Shown: piece after piece, positions 34,207 to 45,033 of the stretch
Layout: each line of letters opens with the position of its first letter
How positions within the stretch are numbered: the stretch's first letter is position 1
DNA from: Haberlea rhodopensis
Taxonomy: Eukaryota > Streptophyta > Magnoliopsida > Lamiales > Gesneriaceae
Direction: 5' to 3'
Assembly: GCA_907163345.1 (NCBI GenBank)
Contig: CAJQUN010000024.1
Location: 2,170,001 to 2,234,000 of the forward strand
Length of the DNA stretch: 64,000 nucleotides
Made by a program: the position numbers and the translations under genes
Notes under the pieces: model-generated
Told to the model about the DNA's origin: nothing
Seen by the model: only the letters and a program-made list of their open reading frames with translations
The model's database searches: none

Positions 34207-35387
34207 TGTTAGTCCCGGATCTTATCGATGAGATTTTAAAGATGACAAAACAAATCAGACCGGATCGAGAGAAATCAGACTGACCAGAACGATCGCCCAA
34301 AACAGATCAAGCTGTTAAGATGACAAAGCATATCAGACCGGATCGAGGGTAATCAGACTGACCAGATCGATAGCTCAACAACAGAACAGCTGATAAGTCA
34401 CATTACTTATCAGACCGGATCGATGAATATCAGACTGACTCAACCGTGGCTTCAGATCGATCTCTATCTTTATCAGATCAGAACAGCTTAGGATACATAC
34501 AGAATGGCTCCTCAGTCCGAATCATTAACGGCTATTTATTGTAGCATTTAATGTTGTAATTAATGCTACAAAGGACCAAAGACTGAAGATTGCCATAATA
34601 GGTAAGAAGACAAAGAGTAGCTTACCTGACAGTCGCCGAAAGTATGAACCAGAACGGCAAGTTTCCTGAAGAAGAAGACTGAAGCCTACTCAGTGTTTAA
34701 GCAGAGTCAAAGTTGCACATTGAAGGAAATAATGTCGTTGGTACATTCAACTATAAATGGATGCAACAAAAGGAACTTACAGAAGCTGACAACCGACATT
34801 CGCTGATCAATTGAAAAACAAGAAAGCAAAAACAGCACAAGCTTACAAGTTCAGAAGCTCTCAAGCTGAAATCATTCTTAAGCACGTTTACTTTGTAACA
34901 TTTGATCATTTAGGATCATTGTGCGCATCTTGTGTTTTCTGTGTTGAAAATAGAAGTGAGAAACATATTGTAACTGTCAGACAGAGTGTGTCTGAGCAGA
35001 TTGAGTGACTAGGAGTTTCAGATTGGTAGTGAGGTAAATCCAGTCTGAATTGGGTTTGTACAACAGGATTGTATAAATCAAAGTCTTCTAGTATAATCCT
35101 TCCTTAATTGGAAGAAGGGGAGACGTAGAAGGATTACACCACCTTCGAACTTCCAGAAACATATCCTGTGTATCTTATTTCTGCACTCGTTCTTTCTCAC
35201 TAGCCATCGAGCCGTTCTTACATACAAGAACAGACCGTTCCGCACTTATATTTTCAGTGGTCTGTTTTGTACAAGAATTGATTAAGAAACAGATTTCTTT
35301 CACTAATCCGAAAGAAATCACGAAGGATTAATTTTTAGTAGGAGTGTTCATTCACCCCCCTCTAAACACTCCAGACCGATCCTAACA
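34207..35387 (+). repeat. 3' LTR of the Sirevirus-like element
   Basis: 1181 bp, nearly identical to the 5' LTR. The visible differences are C for T near 34530, T for A near 34757 and a C-tract two bases shorter near 35357. Followed directly by the target duplication ACATC at 35388-35392. Confidence 0.95.
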
Positions 35388-36069
35388 ACATCGTTTTATA
35401 CAAGTGTAATGCATACTATTATAAGTGTCATTATTTTGTAAATCAATAGAGAAAAGACAATCAGACAATGTACCATTCCCAACAAGATCAGATTTATAAA
35501 ATAAATTGAAGGTTGTTTCTGAGAAATTAAAGGAAATAACCAAACGGTACGAGTCTTAAAACAGAAATTAAATTCCTAGAAAAACATGGAATATAAAATG
35601 TCTTTTCTAATTTTAAAATAAACCACTACTTAGAACTAGATTGCATGTTCCAACCGCTTCCAGATGTGAGCGCATCTTATTTCATGAATAAATGCATTGC
35701 TCACTTTCCACTGGCTTCCTTAGGTTTCGCATACTCTGCAAGGTATTCGAAATATGGATTATAGAACCAGAATCAATCCACCATGTGTTATAAATAACAT
35801 CAACAATATTAGATTCATAACAGACATATGAGATTGGTTTACCTTTTGTCTCAAGCCATTTCTTGAATTTGGTTCGATCTTTCTTCATGTGTCCCTTCTT
35901 TTTACAGAAGAAACACTTAGATTCTTTTTTAATTCCACCTTGGGGTGGTATTTACCTTTCTTTCCGTTGTCATAAACGCACTTTCACTCTTTTCCATTGT
36001 CAGTCTTCCCTCCTCTTGAACACACATGGTCATAAGTTCATTAATTGATCACTTATCTTTAAGTGTGTT

Positions 36070-36651
36070 CTAGGATATCTTAAATGGTCCATATTGACAT
36101 GGGAGAGTGTTCAAACTATAGTGCACAAGGAAATGCTCAGACATCTCAACTTCAAGAGTCTTTAATTGAGTTGTAATGTCCCTCATTTGCATGATATGCT
36201 CACGCACACCTTTCACAGTAGTGATCCCCATTGATGAAAATTTCATAATTAGGGTGCTGGCTAGTGCTTTATCTGAAGTCTCAAATTGTTCATCAATAGC
36301 CTTCAGCAATGCCTTGACATTTTTATGCTCTTCGACAGAACCTCGAATACCAGCGGAGATTTTAGTCTTTATAAACATTACGCAGAGACGATTAGATCGC
36401 TCCCATTTTTCATAAAGATCAACCTCATCAGGAATGTTGATTTCATTAATCGAAGATGGATCATCATTCCTTATGGCGTAATCAATATCCATCCACCCTA
36501 AATGAAGAATCATTCTCTCCTTCCATACCTTATCGTTATCACCCTTTAGTTCGGGAATATCACACTTAACATCAGAGAAATTCACAGATTGCATAACAGC
36601 ATAAAAATTATCGTACATGCTTAGAATCCAAAATTTGAGACTAATTAACAT
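36070..36651 (-). pseudogene. Family B copia gag (minus copy)
   Basis: Open reading frame of 193 codons, nearly the same protein as the gag at 19241 on the plus strand and open slightly further, into the SLNTLPCQYGPFKIS region where the plus copy has a stop. The most likely start is the internal Met at about 36612, as in the plus copy. The zinc knuckle and protease follow at lower coordinates; here the protease keeps its D-S-G triad (WWIDSGS near 35755-35790), unlike the plus copy. The frame is lost after 36070. Confidence 0.8.
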
Positions 36652-37496
36652 AATTCATGTTTTACCAATGTAAAATCATGCTTAAAAAACATATGAATCT
36701 AGTGACGTAAAACTTGCATGTGGGCTAAAGTCATACTCAATTAGATCCATCAATAACAATATAATAAAAATATCAAATTATGTTCATTTTCCTAATTCCT
36801 GTGGGTAAATAGGAAATATAATTTGACATTCTATCATAATTAATCATATAAATATAATAAAAAAATCCTGTGGGAAAAACTATTATATTAAATAGGACTA
36901 ACTGCAATTAATGTCACAATGTGATCCTAAAATACTTAATATATAATTTTATATAATTAGAGATGTTGTGGTTATTCCCTAGTTAATTAAAATTATATGG
37001 ATCACACAACATTTAATTCACAAAATATATTCATATAAATTGCACAAAACCATATGAACATATAATTTAATTTTAATGACTAAATTATTTTGCATGTATA
37101 ATTAACAATAACAATTATACATACTAAATAATAAAATAAATAATTTAGCACTTAAAATTAAACCAAATACATATCATACGTATATATAGCAAAAACTCTT
37201 AATTATAACCTAAGTTAACTGATGTTATAAGGCAACTTTTAGTTACAACATAAGTTAATCAATGCTATAAAAATGCTAACTGTGATAATTGATATTTAAA
37301 TACCTTAAGGTACCGTTTGGTTTGAAGGATGTGATAAGTAATGTAAAGATTAAAAAGTATGAAATGATTGTAAAAAGAATATGTGATAAGTTATATGATG
37401 TTTGGTTTGAGGATAAGATGGTTGATAAAATTATTATTTGGTAAAAGGTCTAAAAGACCCGCGGCATTATAATAATAATTTAAATATTAGGGGATT

Positions 37497-38345
37497 ATTA
37501 GGAGGATAAGAGGAGAAGGGAAGAAGAAGAGCAAGGAGGACGAGGAGAGAGGAGGAAGAAGACACAGGAAGCAGAGAAGAAGAAGGAGGAGAAAGAGAGA
37601 GAAGGAAAGAGAGAGAGAAGAGAGAGAGAGAGAGAAGAGGAAGAGGAAGAAAAGAAGAAGAAGGCGGAAGAAGCAGAGCAGAGGAGGGAAGGAGAAGAAA
37701 AGAAGAAGAAGGAGGAGGAGGAGGAGAGGACAAAAGAGGAAGAAGAAAGAAGAAGAAGAAGAAGAAGAAGAAGAAGAGAGAAGAGAGAGAGAGAGAGAGG
37801 AGGAGACAGAGAGAGAGGAAGAAGGAGAGAGAGGAGAGAAAGGAGGAGAGAGAGGAGAGAGAGGAGGGGAGAAAAGAAGGAGGAGAGAAGAAGAGAGAGA
37901 GAAGAGACGAGAGAGAAGAAGAAGGAGGAGAGAGAGAGAAGAGAGACGAGAGAGAAGAGGGGAGAGAGAGAACAGGGAGAGAGAGAGAAGAGAAGAGGGG
38001 AGAGAGAGAAGAGAGACGAGAGAGAAGAAGAAAAAACAGAGGGAGAGAGAAGAAGAAGACAGAGAGAAGAAGAAGAAGAGAAGAGGCAGAGAGAGAGAAA
38101 GAAGAAGGAGGAGGGGGAGGAGAAAAGAAGAGAGAGACAGAGAGGGAGAAGAAGAGAACCAGAAGAGAAAGAGAGAGAGAGGAGAGGGAGGGGGAGGAGA
38201 GAGCGAGGAAGAGGAGGAGGGAGAGAGAGAGAGAGAAGAAGAAGAAGAAGACAGAGAGAAGAGAAGAAGAGAAGAGAAAGAGAGAGAAGAAGGAAAGAAG
38301 AACAAAAAACAGTGGTAGAAAAGAAATAGAGGTAGATAGAGATGT
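37497..38345. repeat. About 850-bp polypurine (GA/GAA/GGA) tract
   Basis: Almost pure purine on the plus strand: irregular mixtures of GA, GAA, GGA and GAGA, with isolated C or T residues. Long apparent reading frames on the complementary strand, made of Ser, Leu and Phe, are composition artefacts. Such homopurine-homopyrimidine DNA can form triplex (H-DNA) structures. It lies wholly inside the Tourist-like element. Confidence 0.95.
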
Positions 38346-38760
38346 AGAATAATAAGAACAAATAAGATAACGAAGATATATATATATATCTATTAGATTA
38401 TTTATTAGATATCGAGTAATATTATTATTTCGTATGAATAGTAGATAATAAATAGTATATATATAATATATAAATAATAACATAAACAGGTTTTATACAT
38501 ATAAGAATAATATAATACTAATATATATAATATATAATAATAATTATTTTTATTATAAAATAATATATATACCTATATGTCTAATAATAATAACATAATA
38601 TAATTATATATATATATAGTATTGTAATTTTTATTTTATATCGATTAATATTATTATTTATATATATACAATAATAATAATATAAATTAAAATAATATAA
38701 ATATAATAAATAATAATAATGTTGTAGGAAAAAAGTTGTACTTTTTGGCGGGAATTTCAA
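38346..38760. repeat. AT-rich palindromic stretch
   Basis: Nearly pure A and T with many TATATA and AATAATAAT runs, adjoining the polypurine block inside the same element. No coding signal. Confidence 0.8.
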
Positions 38761-39723
38761 GTTTTGAAATAGTAAAAAATGTGGGAAAGGGGTAAATATG
38801 TCTTTTTATTATAAAGTGGGATTAGAATGTGATAAAATGGGTGGGATAAAATTGTTTTTATATAACAAAGTAAACATGGGATGTGATAAGTAATGTAAAG
38901 TTTACTAATCCCATCACTCAAAGTAAACGGAGCCTAAGATTATAACATTGTTCAACAAATGTTAACTGTCGTGTCTCAGCAATTAACATTTAGAAATAAT
39001 TAATATTTTTTTTGAAATTAAACATTTTGTCTTTTACGGAAGGAAAAAAACTTTGTCAGATTTTCATTCCCTATTTTGTCTATTGCTACAAAGAAACAAA
39101 GCTTTTGTACTTTTAGTTTCATTATTGTATTTATATTATTAAATAAATACAAAACTTTTATGTAAAAGCTTTTGAGACAGATGAGCTGCCGTTGAAACAA
39201 TATTTGATTTCTTCAAATTTTCTGTTCAATGCCTATTTCCTTCAGCCGAAAGAAAATTCGACAATTTCTAGGCTTTTCGTCTCCATAAATTCTCGTTTCA
39301 AATCCCAAATGTTAGATATCCAATTTCTAACATTATTTCTCATCCAAAAATATAAGAAACAATGATTTGAAAATTTTACAGAAAATTTTTTGACATAGCA
39401 GATGGCAAAACAATAGCAAGACAAAGGCAATACATGCTCTGATACCAAATGTAAGTGATTTCTTAATGATCTAACCATTTTGTTAGACCAAATGCGAAAA
39501 AAAAATGGATTAGTAGTATACCTTCAGCCATTGCTTCTTGCTCCCAATATATTATAGTTTTTGGCTCTAAGCCTTCAGAATCCCACTTTAGATGGTGTAT
39601 TTGTGTATGAAATTGATTGTTAGCTAAGGGACCCAAACACATGGTTAGTATAAAGCAAAAGATAATATAAAATAAGACCAAATACCAGTTTGGGCTAATG
39701 CTATAATGGAATAACGACACTAG

Positions 39724-40086
39724 TCAACCACCAAACTCCATTTCTATGAGTTTCTGAATAATATTCGAATCATTACCATGGTTTACTACTCCTAATTTTT
39801 TCCCAAAATCCCGAATTTCTTTTGATTCTACTTCCAAATCCTTAGCACATATAACAAAATTCCGATTTTTGATCTGACTGTCCGATATTGAGTTACTAAA
39901 GGCAGGTTTTAGAATGCGGGATGGATGGCCTTTACCTTGAATCCTTTTGATGGTTCGTGTCCCCAAAGAGCTAAGGTTCCCTTCACCTGAGTTTAATCCA
40001 CTAATAAAAGAGCCACAAACTCTCCTTCTCTGTTTATCTTTATTGCTAATGTCTCTCCTGGATAACTTCGGTTTTGCTTGTTCCAA
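39724..40086 (-). pseudogene. Unassigned coding-like fragment, possibly L1-type LINE
   Basis: Open frame of 120 codons, rich in Lys, Arg and Ser in its first half and ending with a DFGKKLGVVNHGN-type block. Plant L1-like elements carry a similar W/DFGK-LGL block between their first and second ORFs, so this is my best guess. It directly abuts the truncated copia RT at about 40085. It could equally be a fragment of an unrecognised host gene. Confidence 0.3.
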
Positions 40087-40680
40087 CGAGCAGTTTGAGA
40101 ATAACTCTTGGCAACAAGACGGACTTTGTATCGAAATACAGAACCATCACAATAGGTTTTGACTTTAAACACCCATTTACACAACAAATGATTGGTGTGC
40201 TAGATGAAGCAGAACCAATGAGCAAGTATTATTACGCATTAAGACACTGTATTTATCATTCATAGCAAAACACCACGCACTTATAGGCAGAGCATCATGA
40301 ACATTACGTGGTTCAGAGATGATATAGCCACTGGATATAAATGTCTTTGGTTTAAAAATTTCATCCTTAGCCCGAGTAATCATAGGCTGAGTGTTTACAT
40401 GAAGTGGACCAGGTGGACTATGAACCAAGGGAGAAACATTATATGGAGATGGATCCAAAAAGGAAGGTACACTTGTAGACCGCCAGGCAGAAGGGTATGG
40501 ATTGGAGCAAGCAACTGGACTTGAGACTATAATAGGAGAATGAGGTATGTTTAAGGAGTATGAGGAATTAGTGGATGCAGAGGTGTATGGAGGGAAAGTT
40601 TATGAAGAATTGGAAAGAAAGACTCAACAAACTTGACATGGAAAGAGATGTATACACGACCGTCATTATTTAAGCACTTA
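40085..40680 (-). pseudogene. Family C copia integrase-RT spacer and RT start
   Basis: The spacer ends with a NTQPMITRAKDEIFKPK motif (within 40180-40458), a hallmark just before copia RT. It is followed by NNTCSLVLLHL and, in another frame, CKWVFKVKTYCDGSVFRYK and RLVAKSYSQT (about 40090-40187). The RT is cut off at about 40085. Between about 40690 and 40850 lies an AT-rich segment that interrupts the pol sequence and may be a small MITE. Confidence 0.7.
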
Positions 40681-40805
40681 TACTTTTTGGGAGCGCTTGG
40701 TATAAAGGTTGTGATTATGAATGATTAGTAAATAAAGTGATTAATCTAGTGATTATAAAATGTGTTATCAATAATGATAAATAACATGGTGTTTATTATA
40801 TTTTT

Positions 40806-41860
40806 TTACGAGCATGATAAATATAAGGATACTTTTAGGTTAACCCTATAATATCCTCCCAGTAAAAAGCATATTGCATTGAAGTACAACATGAGCTTTA
40901 AAGTTGGGAAAAATTTGATGTACTTCGGACTTATCTTTGAGGAAGAAGATCCAAGTATATCGACCATAAGCGTCAATAAAACTAACATCACAGCGGAACC
41001 CATTGCGAGAAACATTTGGGGCAAGACCCCAAACATCAGAAAATATAAGTGAGGTTTAGTATAGATTGGGTTTGATTTAGAGAAGCAAAGTTGGTGACGT
41101 TTGTCCAATTCACACGGAGAATATAGGTGATAATTGTCATTACTCGAAAATGAAATATTACAATTGCACAAAATATGTTTGACAGTAGTCAGTCAACAAG
41201 ATATGTCCTATTCTAATCCACTTCATGAAGCTAGAGTGACCGATGCACTTGATTCAAAGATGAGGGAGACACTGCAGAAGAGGTGTGATGGGCCAAGTAA
41301 GTGGTTGATGATGATGGATGAACATGTTTGCCTAGATGAAATCTGTAGAGCCCTTCATGATGAGTGCCTTTGAGGAGTGTCATTTGCGTTGCTCGGGACG
41401 AGGATGAAATTCAAAACACACATCATTATCCTGGGTAAACTTGCTAACACTAACAAGATTTTTTGTGATAATGGGTATGCATAAGATATTATTTAAATAA
41501 AATGAACGAGTTGCAAAAGGAAGGTGAAAACAAGACTGTCCGAGGTGGCAAATAAGCAAACCTGAACCATTTCCAATATACACCTTACTACCCCGAGAAC
41601 ACTCGGATCCAATGGTCAAGTTGGCAATGTCATTGGTGATATGATTGGAAGCTCCAGAGTCCGAGAACTACCATTCTTCCTGTCACATTTCTAGCTGAGA
41701 CATAGCTACAACAGCTGAAGGAGAAAAAAGAGTGTTATTGCTGTTGTGGGACGATGAGTTTGGGGAATATGTCTTCTGATTGCTGAGCATGGGACAAAGT
41801 CTCGATCAAATCGATAATAACATTTTTCAGCCATATGGCTAGCGTAGCCACAATCTATAT
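40806..41860 (-). pseudogene. Family C copia zinc knuckle, protease, pre-integrase and integrase
   Basis: From high to low coordinates: the second half of a CCHC knuckle (CGYASHMAEKCYYRFD, about 41795-41850), a protease-to-pre-integrase stretch open at 41380-41619 (VYIGNGSGLLICHLG, then NNILCIPIITKNLVSVSKF), and an integrase stretch at 40806-41171 (CELDKRHQL, then frame-shifted catalytic-core remnants). Frameshifts separate all pieces. Confidence 0.75.
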
Positions 41861-41873
41861 CTATAATCTTATA

Positions 41874-43060
41874 TCTATACTCTTATAAAAGTGTGGATCA
41901 AATGGCAAAGTTTTCATTGTGAATTAACAATTTTGCCCTTTTATTCTATACTTTCCTATACAAGTAAAAATTTCTTTGGAATATAATCTATATCTATACT
42001 CTTATAAAAGTGTAGATCAAAGGGCAAAGTTTTCATTGTGAATTAACAATTTTGCCCTTTTATTTTATACTTTCCTATACATCTATACTCTTATAAAAGT
42101 GTAGATCAAAGTGCAAAGTTTTCATTGTGAATTAACAATTTTGCCCTTTTATTTTATACTTTCCTATACAAGTAAAAATTTCTTTGAGATATAAATGTAA
42201 AAATATAATATCAACAAGGGACATAAAAGGAAAATGAATAGTAGAGTTATTGACATTCATTTAATCTATATCTATACTCTATACTCTTATAAAAGTGTGG
42301 ATAAATGGCAAAGTTTTCATTATGAATTAACGATTTTGCCCTTTTATTCTATACATTCCTATATCTATACTCTTATAAAAGTGTGGATCAAAGGGCAAAG
42401 TTTTCATTGTGAATTAACAAATTTGCCCTTTATTCTATACTTTCTTATACAAGTAAAAATTTCTTTGGGATATAAATGTAAAAATATAATATCAACAAGG
42501 GACATAAAAGAAAAATGAATAGTAGAGTTATTGACATTCATTTAATCTATATATATACTCTTATAAAAGTGTGGATCAAATGGCAAAGTTTTCATTGTGA
42601 ATTAACGATTTTACCCTTTTATTCTATACTTTCCTATACAAGTAAAAATTTCTTTGGGATATAAATGTAAAAATATAATATCAACAATGGACATAAAAAG
42701 AAAATGAATAGTAGAGTTATTGACATTCATTTAATTTTAATAATGTATTAAAATCTATACTATCACATCTCTTCATTTCCACACTTTGAATTTACAAGAT
42801 TATTATCTTAATTTGTACATCCTAATTACTAATTGTATTAAAAAATATTAATAATCTATATTCTTATAAAAGTGTGGATCAAATGTCAAAGTTTTCATTG
42901 TGAATTAACGATTTTGCCCTTTTATTCTATACTTTCCTATACAAGTAAAAATTTCTTTGGGATATAAATGTAAAAATATAAAATCAACAAGGGACATAAA
43001 AGGAAAATGAATAGTAGAGTTATAAACATTCATTTAATTTTAATAATGTATTAAAATCTA
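41874..43060 (+). repeat. Stacked Helitron 5'-terminal repeats
   Basis: Units beginning TCTATACTCTTATAAAAGTG start near 41874, 41993, 42082, 42278, 42364, 42549 (variant ATATACTC) and 42855. Each is followed by GTGGATCAAATGGCAAAG, CATTGTGAATTAAC and a CTTTTATTCTATACTTTCC block, and in longer units by an ATAAATGTAAAAATATAATA segment. Unit lengths range from about 86 to 306 bp because copies are cut at different points. Confidence 0.9.
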
Positions 43061-43254
43061 TACTGTTGATATAAATTCTCACATCTCTTCATTTCCACAC
43101 TTTGAATTTACAAGATTATTATCTTAATTTGTACATCCTATTAAAAAATATTAATAATTGTAAAAATAATAATAATAAAATAAAATATACTAAGTGTTAA
43201 CAATAATGCATAATAATTAGATATGTTAAGTAAATTAAGATAATTTAAATTGCG

Positions 43255-43255
43255 C

Positions 43256-43310
<55 letters not shown>
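43255..43310. repeat. (ATA)n microsatellite
   Basis: Uninterrupted run of about 17 AAT/ATA triplets within the Helitron-like element. A second, shorter run lies near 43682-43710. Confidence 0.95.
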
Positions 43311-43311
<1 letters not shown>

Positions 43312-43679
43312 TTTGCCCTTTTATTATATACTTTCCTATACAAATAAAAATTTCGTTGGTACATAAATGTAAAAACATAATATCAACAAGGGACATAAAA
43401 GAAAATGAACAATGGAGTTATTACATTCATTTAATTATTAATAATTTATAAAATCTATAACTATTGATATAAATTCTCACATCTATTTATTTCAACGCTT
43501 TGAATTTACAAGATTATTATCTTAATTTGCAGATCCTAATTACTCATTGAATTAAAATAATAATAATAATTGTAAAAATAAAGATAAAACATATACTAAG
43601 TGTTAACAGTAATGCATAATAATTAGATATGTTAAGTAAGTTAAGACAATTTAAATTTTACATCCTAATTACTAATTGA

Positions 43680-43710
<31 letters not shown>

Positions 43711-44319
43711 TTTAAAAGGATGTAAAAATAATAGTCGTAAAAAATATAACAACAAAGATAATAATTTAAAAAAAATTTATAATAAAATAAAACAAATTGG
43801 ATTATTAACATATTTTAACCTATAATTATTAATATAAATTCTAACACCTCTTCATTTTTCATATTAAATCACTTTAAGTTTCAATGTTATTATCTTATAT
43901 TATACATCATAATTACTAATTGAATTAAATAATGAAAGTAAAAATAATAAATAATAGTAATAAAAATATAATAAAATGTTAAGTGTTTAACAATAAACAT
44001 AATAAATAAAGATGTTAATTAAGTTGGAACAATGTCATTTAGATAATTAGAATAAATTTATAGGCTAAATTATTTGACATAAAAATTAAAGTAAGAAGTT
44101 GGCATGGTATACGAATTAAAGAGGAACCCACATACCTCAATCAATTCTATGAAATATTATAATAAAATTAATTATTAATTTATTAAAATCTATAACTATT
44201 GATATAAATTCTCTAAATTCGAATCTTACATCCTAATTACTAATTGAATTAACTAATAAAAATAATAGTAACATTAATGAGGTACAAAATATGGCTATGC
44301 GTTCTATGTACTAGTGTTA

Positions 44320-45010
44320 TTAAATGGGGTGATTATTATTGTTGTTCCAAGGTTTTCTGCTCCCAACGACCTCTGCCACGCCCATGAGAAAAAACCCCTT
44401 ATTGTTGTGGATCACTGACTTTGGGTTGTGAAACTACATCAGAATTGACACTGGGAAGTGTTCCCCTTAGGAGTAATCGTATAAGACTCGATCTTGTCTT
44501 CATGAGCAAGAAGAAGAGCACCAACTTTTGAATGAGATAACTCCTTAATTCTGGAGGTAACATGAACCACTATGGTGTCATATTCCATACCTACACCTGA
44601 TGTAAAGATATTCATCTTGCTAAAATAATCTTTCATGTTCAGCCGTCTTGCTTTAGAGTTTGCTATTGTAATTTATACTGTATGAACCGAGCTTTTAGAC
44701 CTAGTAACAAGTTACTCGGGACCACAATTGTGCCGAAATTGCACATCGATAATCTGGCCCTGAATTCCTTCGCCATTGAAGCCAACAAAAAGGAAAACAT
44801 AAAATGATACCTGCACCATGTAGTAAAAATGGGATCTGGAGTTCCAACCAAGGGCTCAGACGTCAACAATCTCGGCGGGGTGGGTGCGATTTCAGTGATG
44901 AAGGCTGCAAGTGCCAATCCTTTGATGCCCTATACCACTTGCAATTGCCAGAGAAGGTAATTATCGTCACTAAGTTTGACGGCATTGGATTGATTTGCTG
45001 GATTGATAAT
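44320..45010 (-). pseudogene. Family C copia gag
   Basis: Two open pieces, 44663-44917 and 44439-44636, in different frames. The opening near 44945-44985 keeps a KLSDDNYLLW-type motif. The second piece has MKDYFSKMN followed by VHVTSRIKEL and LLLAHEDKIES, the standard end of a copia UBN2-type gag. A Gly/Arg-rich RNA-binding segment follows near 44370-44400. Its zinc knuckle lies on the far side of the Helitron. Confidence 0.75.
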
Positions 45011-45033
45011 TAAAAAAATGGGATAGAACTGGA

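Larger units (their letters stand above)
24691..35387 (+). mobile_element. Complete Sirevirus-like (SIRE/Maximus) copia retrotransposon, 10.7 kb
   Basis: Two LTRs of 1183 and 1181 bp (24691-25873 and 34207-35387), both TGTTAG...CTAACA, are flanked by the 5-bp duplication ACATC (24686-24690 and 35388-35392). A primer-binding site TGGTATCAGAGC lies at 25876-25887 and a polypurine tract AAAAAGGGGGAA just before the 3' LTR. Between them are gag, pol (protease, integrase, RT, RNase H in copia order) and a long extra ORF after pol, the layout of the Sirevirus lineage. It is inserted in the pre-integrase region of the minus family B element. Coding parts carry several stops and frameshifts although the LTRs are almost identical. 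Confidence 0.95.
37309..38934. mobile_element. Tourist-like (PIF/Harbinger) non-autonomous element carrying a polypurine block
   Basis: 1626 bp with imperfect terminal inverted repeats GGTACCGTTTGGTTTGA and (complement) GGCTCCGTTTACTTTGA, followed by a longer subterminal match around GGATGTGATAAGTAATGTAAAG. It is flanked by TAA at 37306-37308 and 38935-38937. The plus-strand family B copy carries the uninterrupted site near 18555-18570, with only one TTA, which confirms both the boundaries and the 3-bp duplication. No transposase is encoded. The interior is a (GA)-rich block and an AT-rich palindromic stretch. Confidence 0.85.
20863..39612 (-). mobile_element. Ty1/copia element, family B, minus-strand copy, split by three later insertions
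   Basis: Runs right to left: LTR-like segment and primer-binding site (complement of TGGTATCAGAGC at 39436-39447), leader 38938-39430 and 36660-37305, gag 36070-36651, zinc knuckle and protease 35690-35910, pre-integrase 35393-35640 and 24408-24690, integrase 23840-24411, spacer 23446-23763, RT 20930-21470. It is interrupted by the Tourist-like element 37309-38934, the Sirevirus-like element 24691-35387 and the solo LTR 21471-23440, each with target duplications. It lacks a 3' LTR and ends at the junction with the plus copy. Confidence 0.85.
41854..44314 (+). mobile_element. Helitron-like element with repeated 5' ends
   Basis: The element starts with TCTATATC/TCTATACTCTTATAAAAG and ends with CTAG immediately before T. 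Insertion between host A (41853) and T (44315) follows the Helitron rule, with no target duplication. The copia zinc-knuckle codons are cut at exactly this point and would be contiguous if the element is removed. At least seven copies of the 5'-terminal motif TCTATACTCTTATAAAAGTG occur between 41874 and 42872. No Rep/helicase is encoded, so it is non-autonomous. A strong 3' hairpin before CTAG is not evident, which lowers certainty. Confidence 0.65.

Noticed and set aside
37467..38483. Three long minus-strand reading frames of 272-338 codons made of Ser, Leu, Phe and Pro
   Set aside because: They are translations of the polypurine tract. All three frames are open because the complement lacks A-containing stop codons; there is no domain or codon signal.
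39947..40265. Plus-strand ORFs at 39947-40162 and 40074-40265
   Set aside because: They are antisense shadows of the minus-strand copia RT start and the neighbouring fragment.
40690..40850. Possible small MITE starting GGGAGCGCTTGGTATAAAGG and ending in CCTCCC
   Set aside because: The ends resemble Tourist termini, but the inverted repeat is short and no target duplication is clear, so it is only mentioned in the copia entry.
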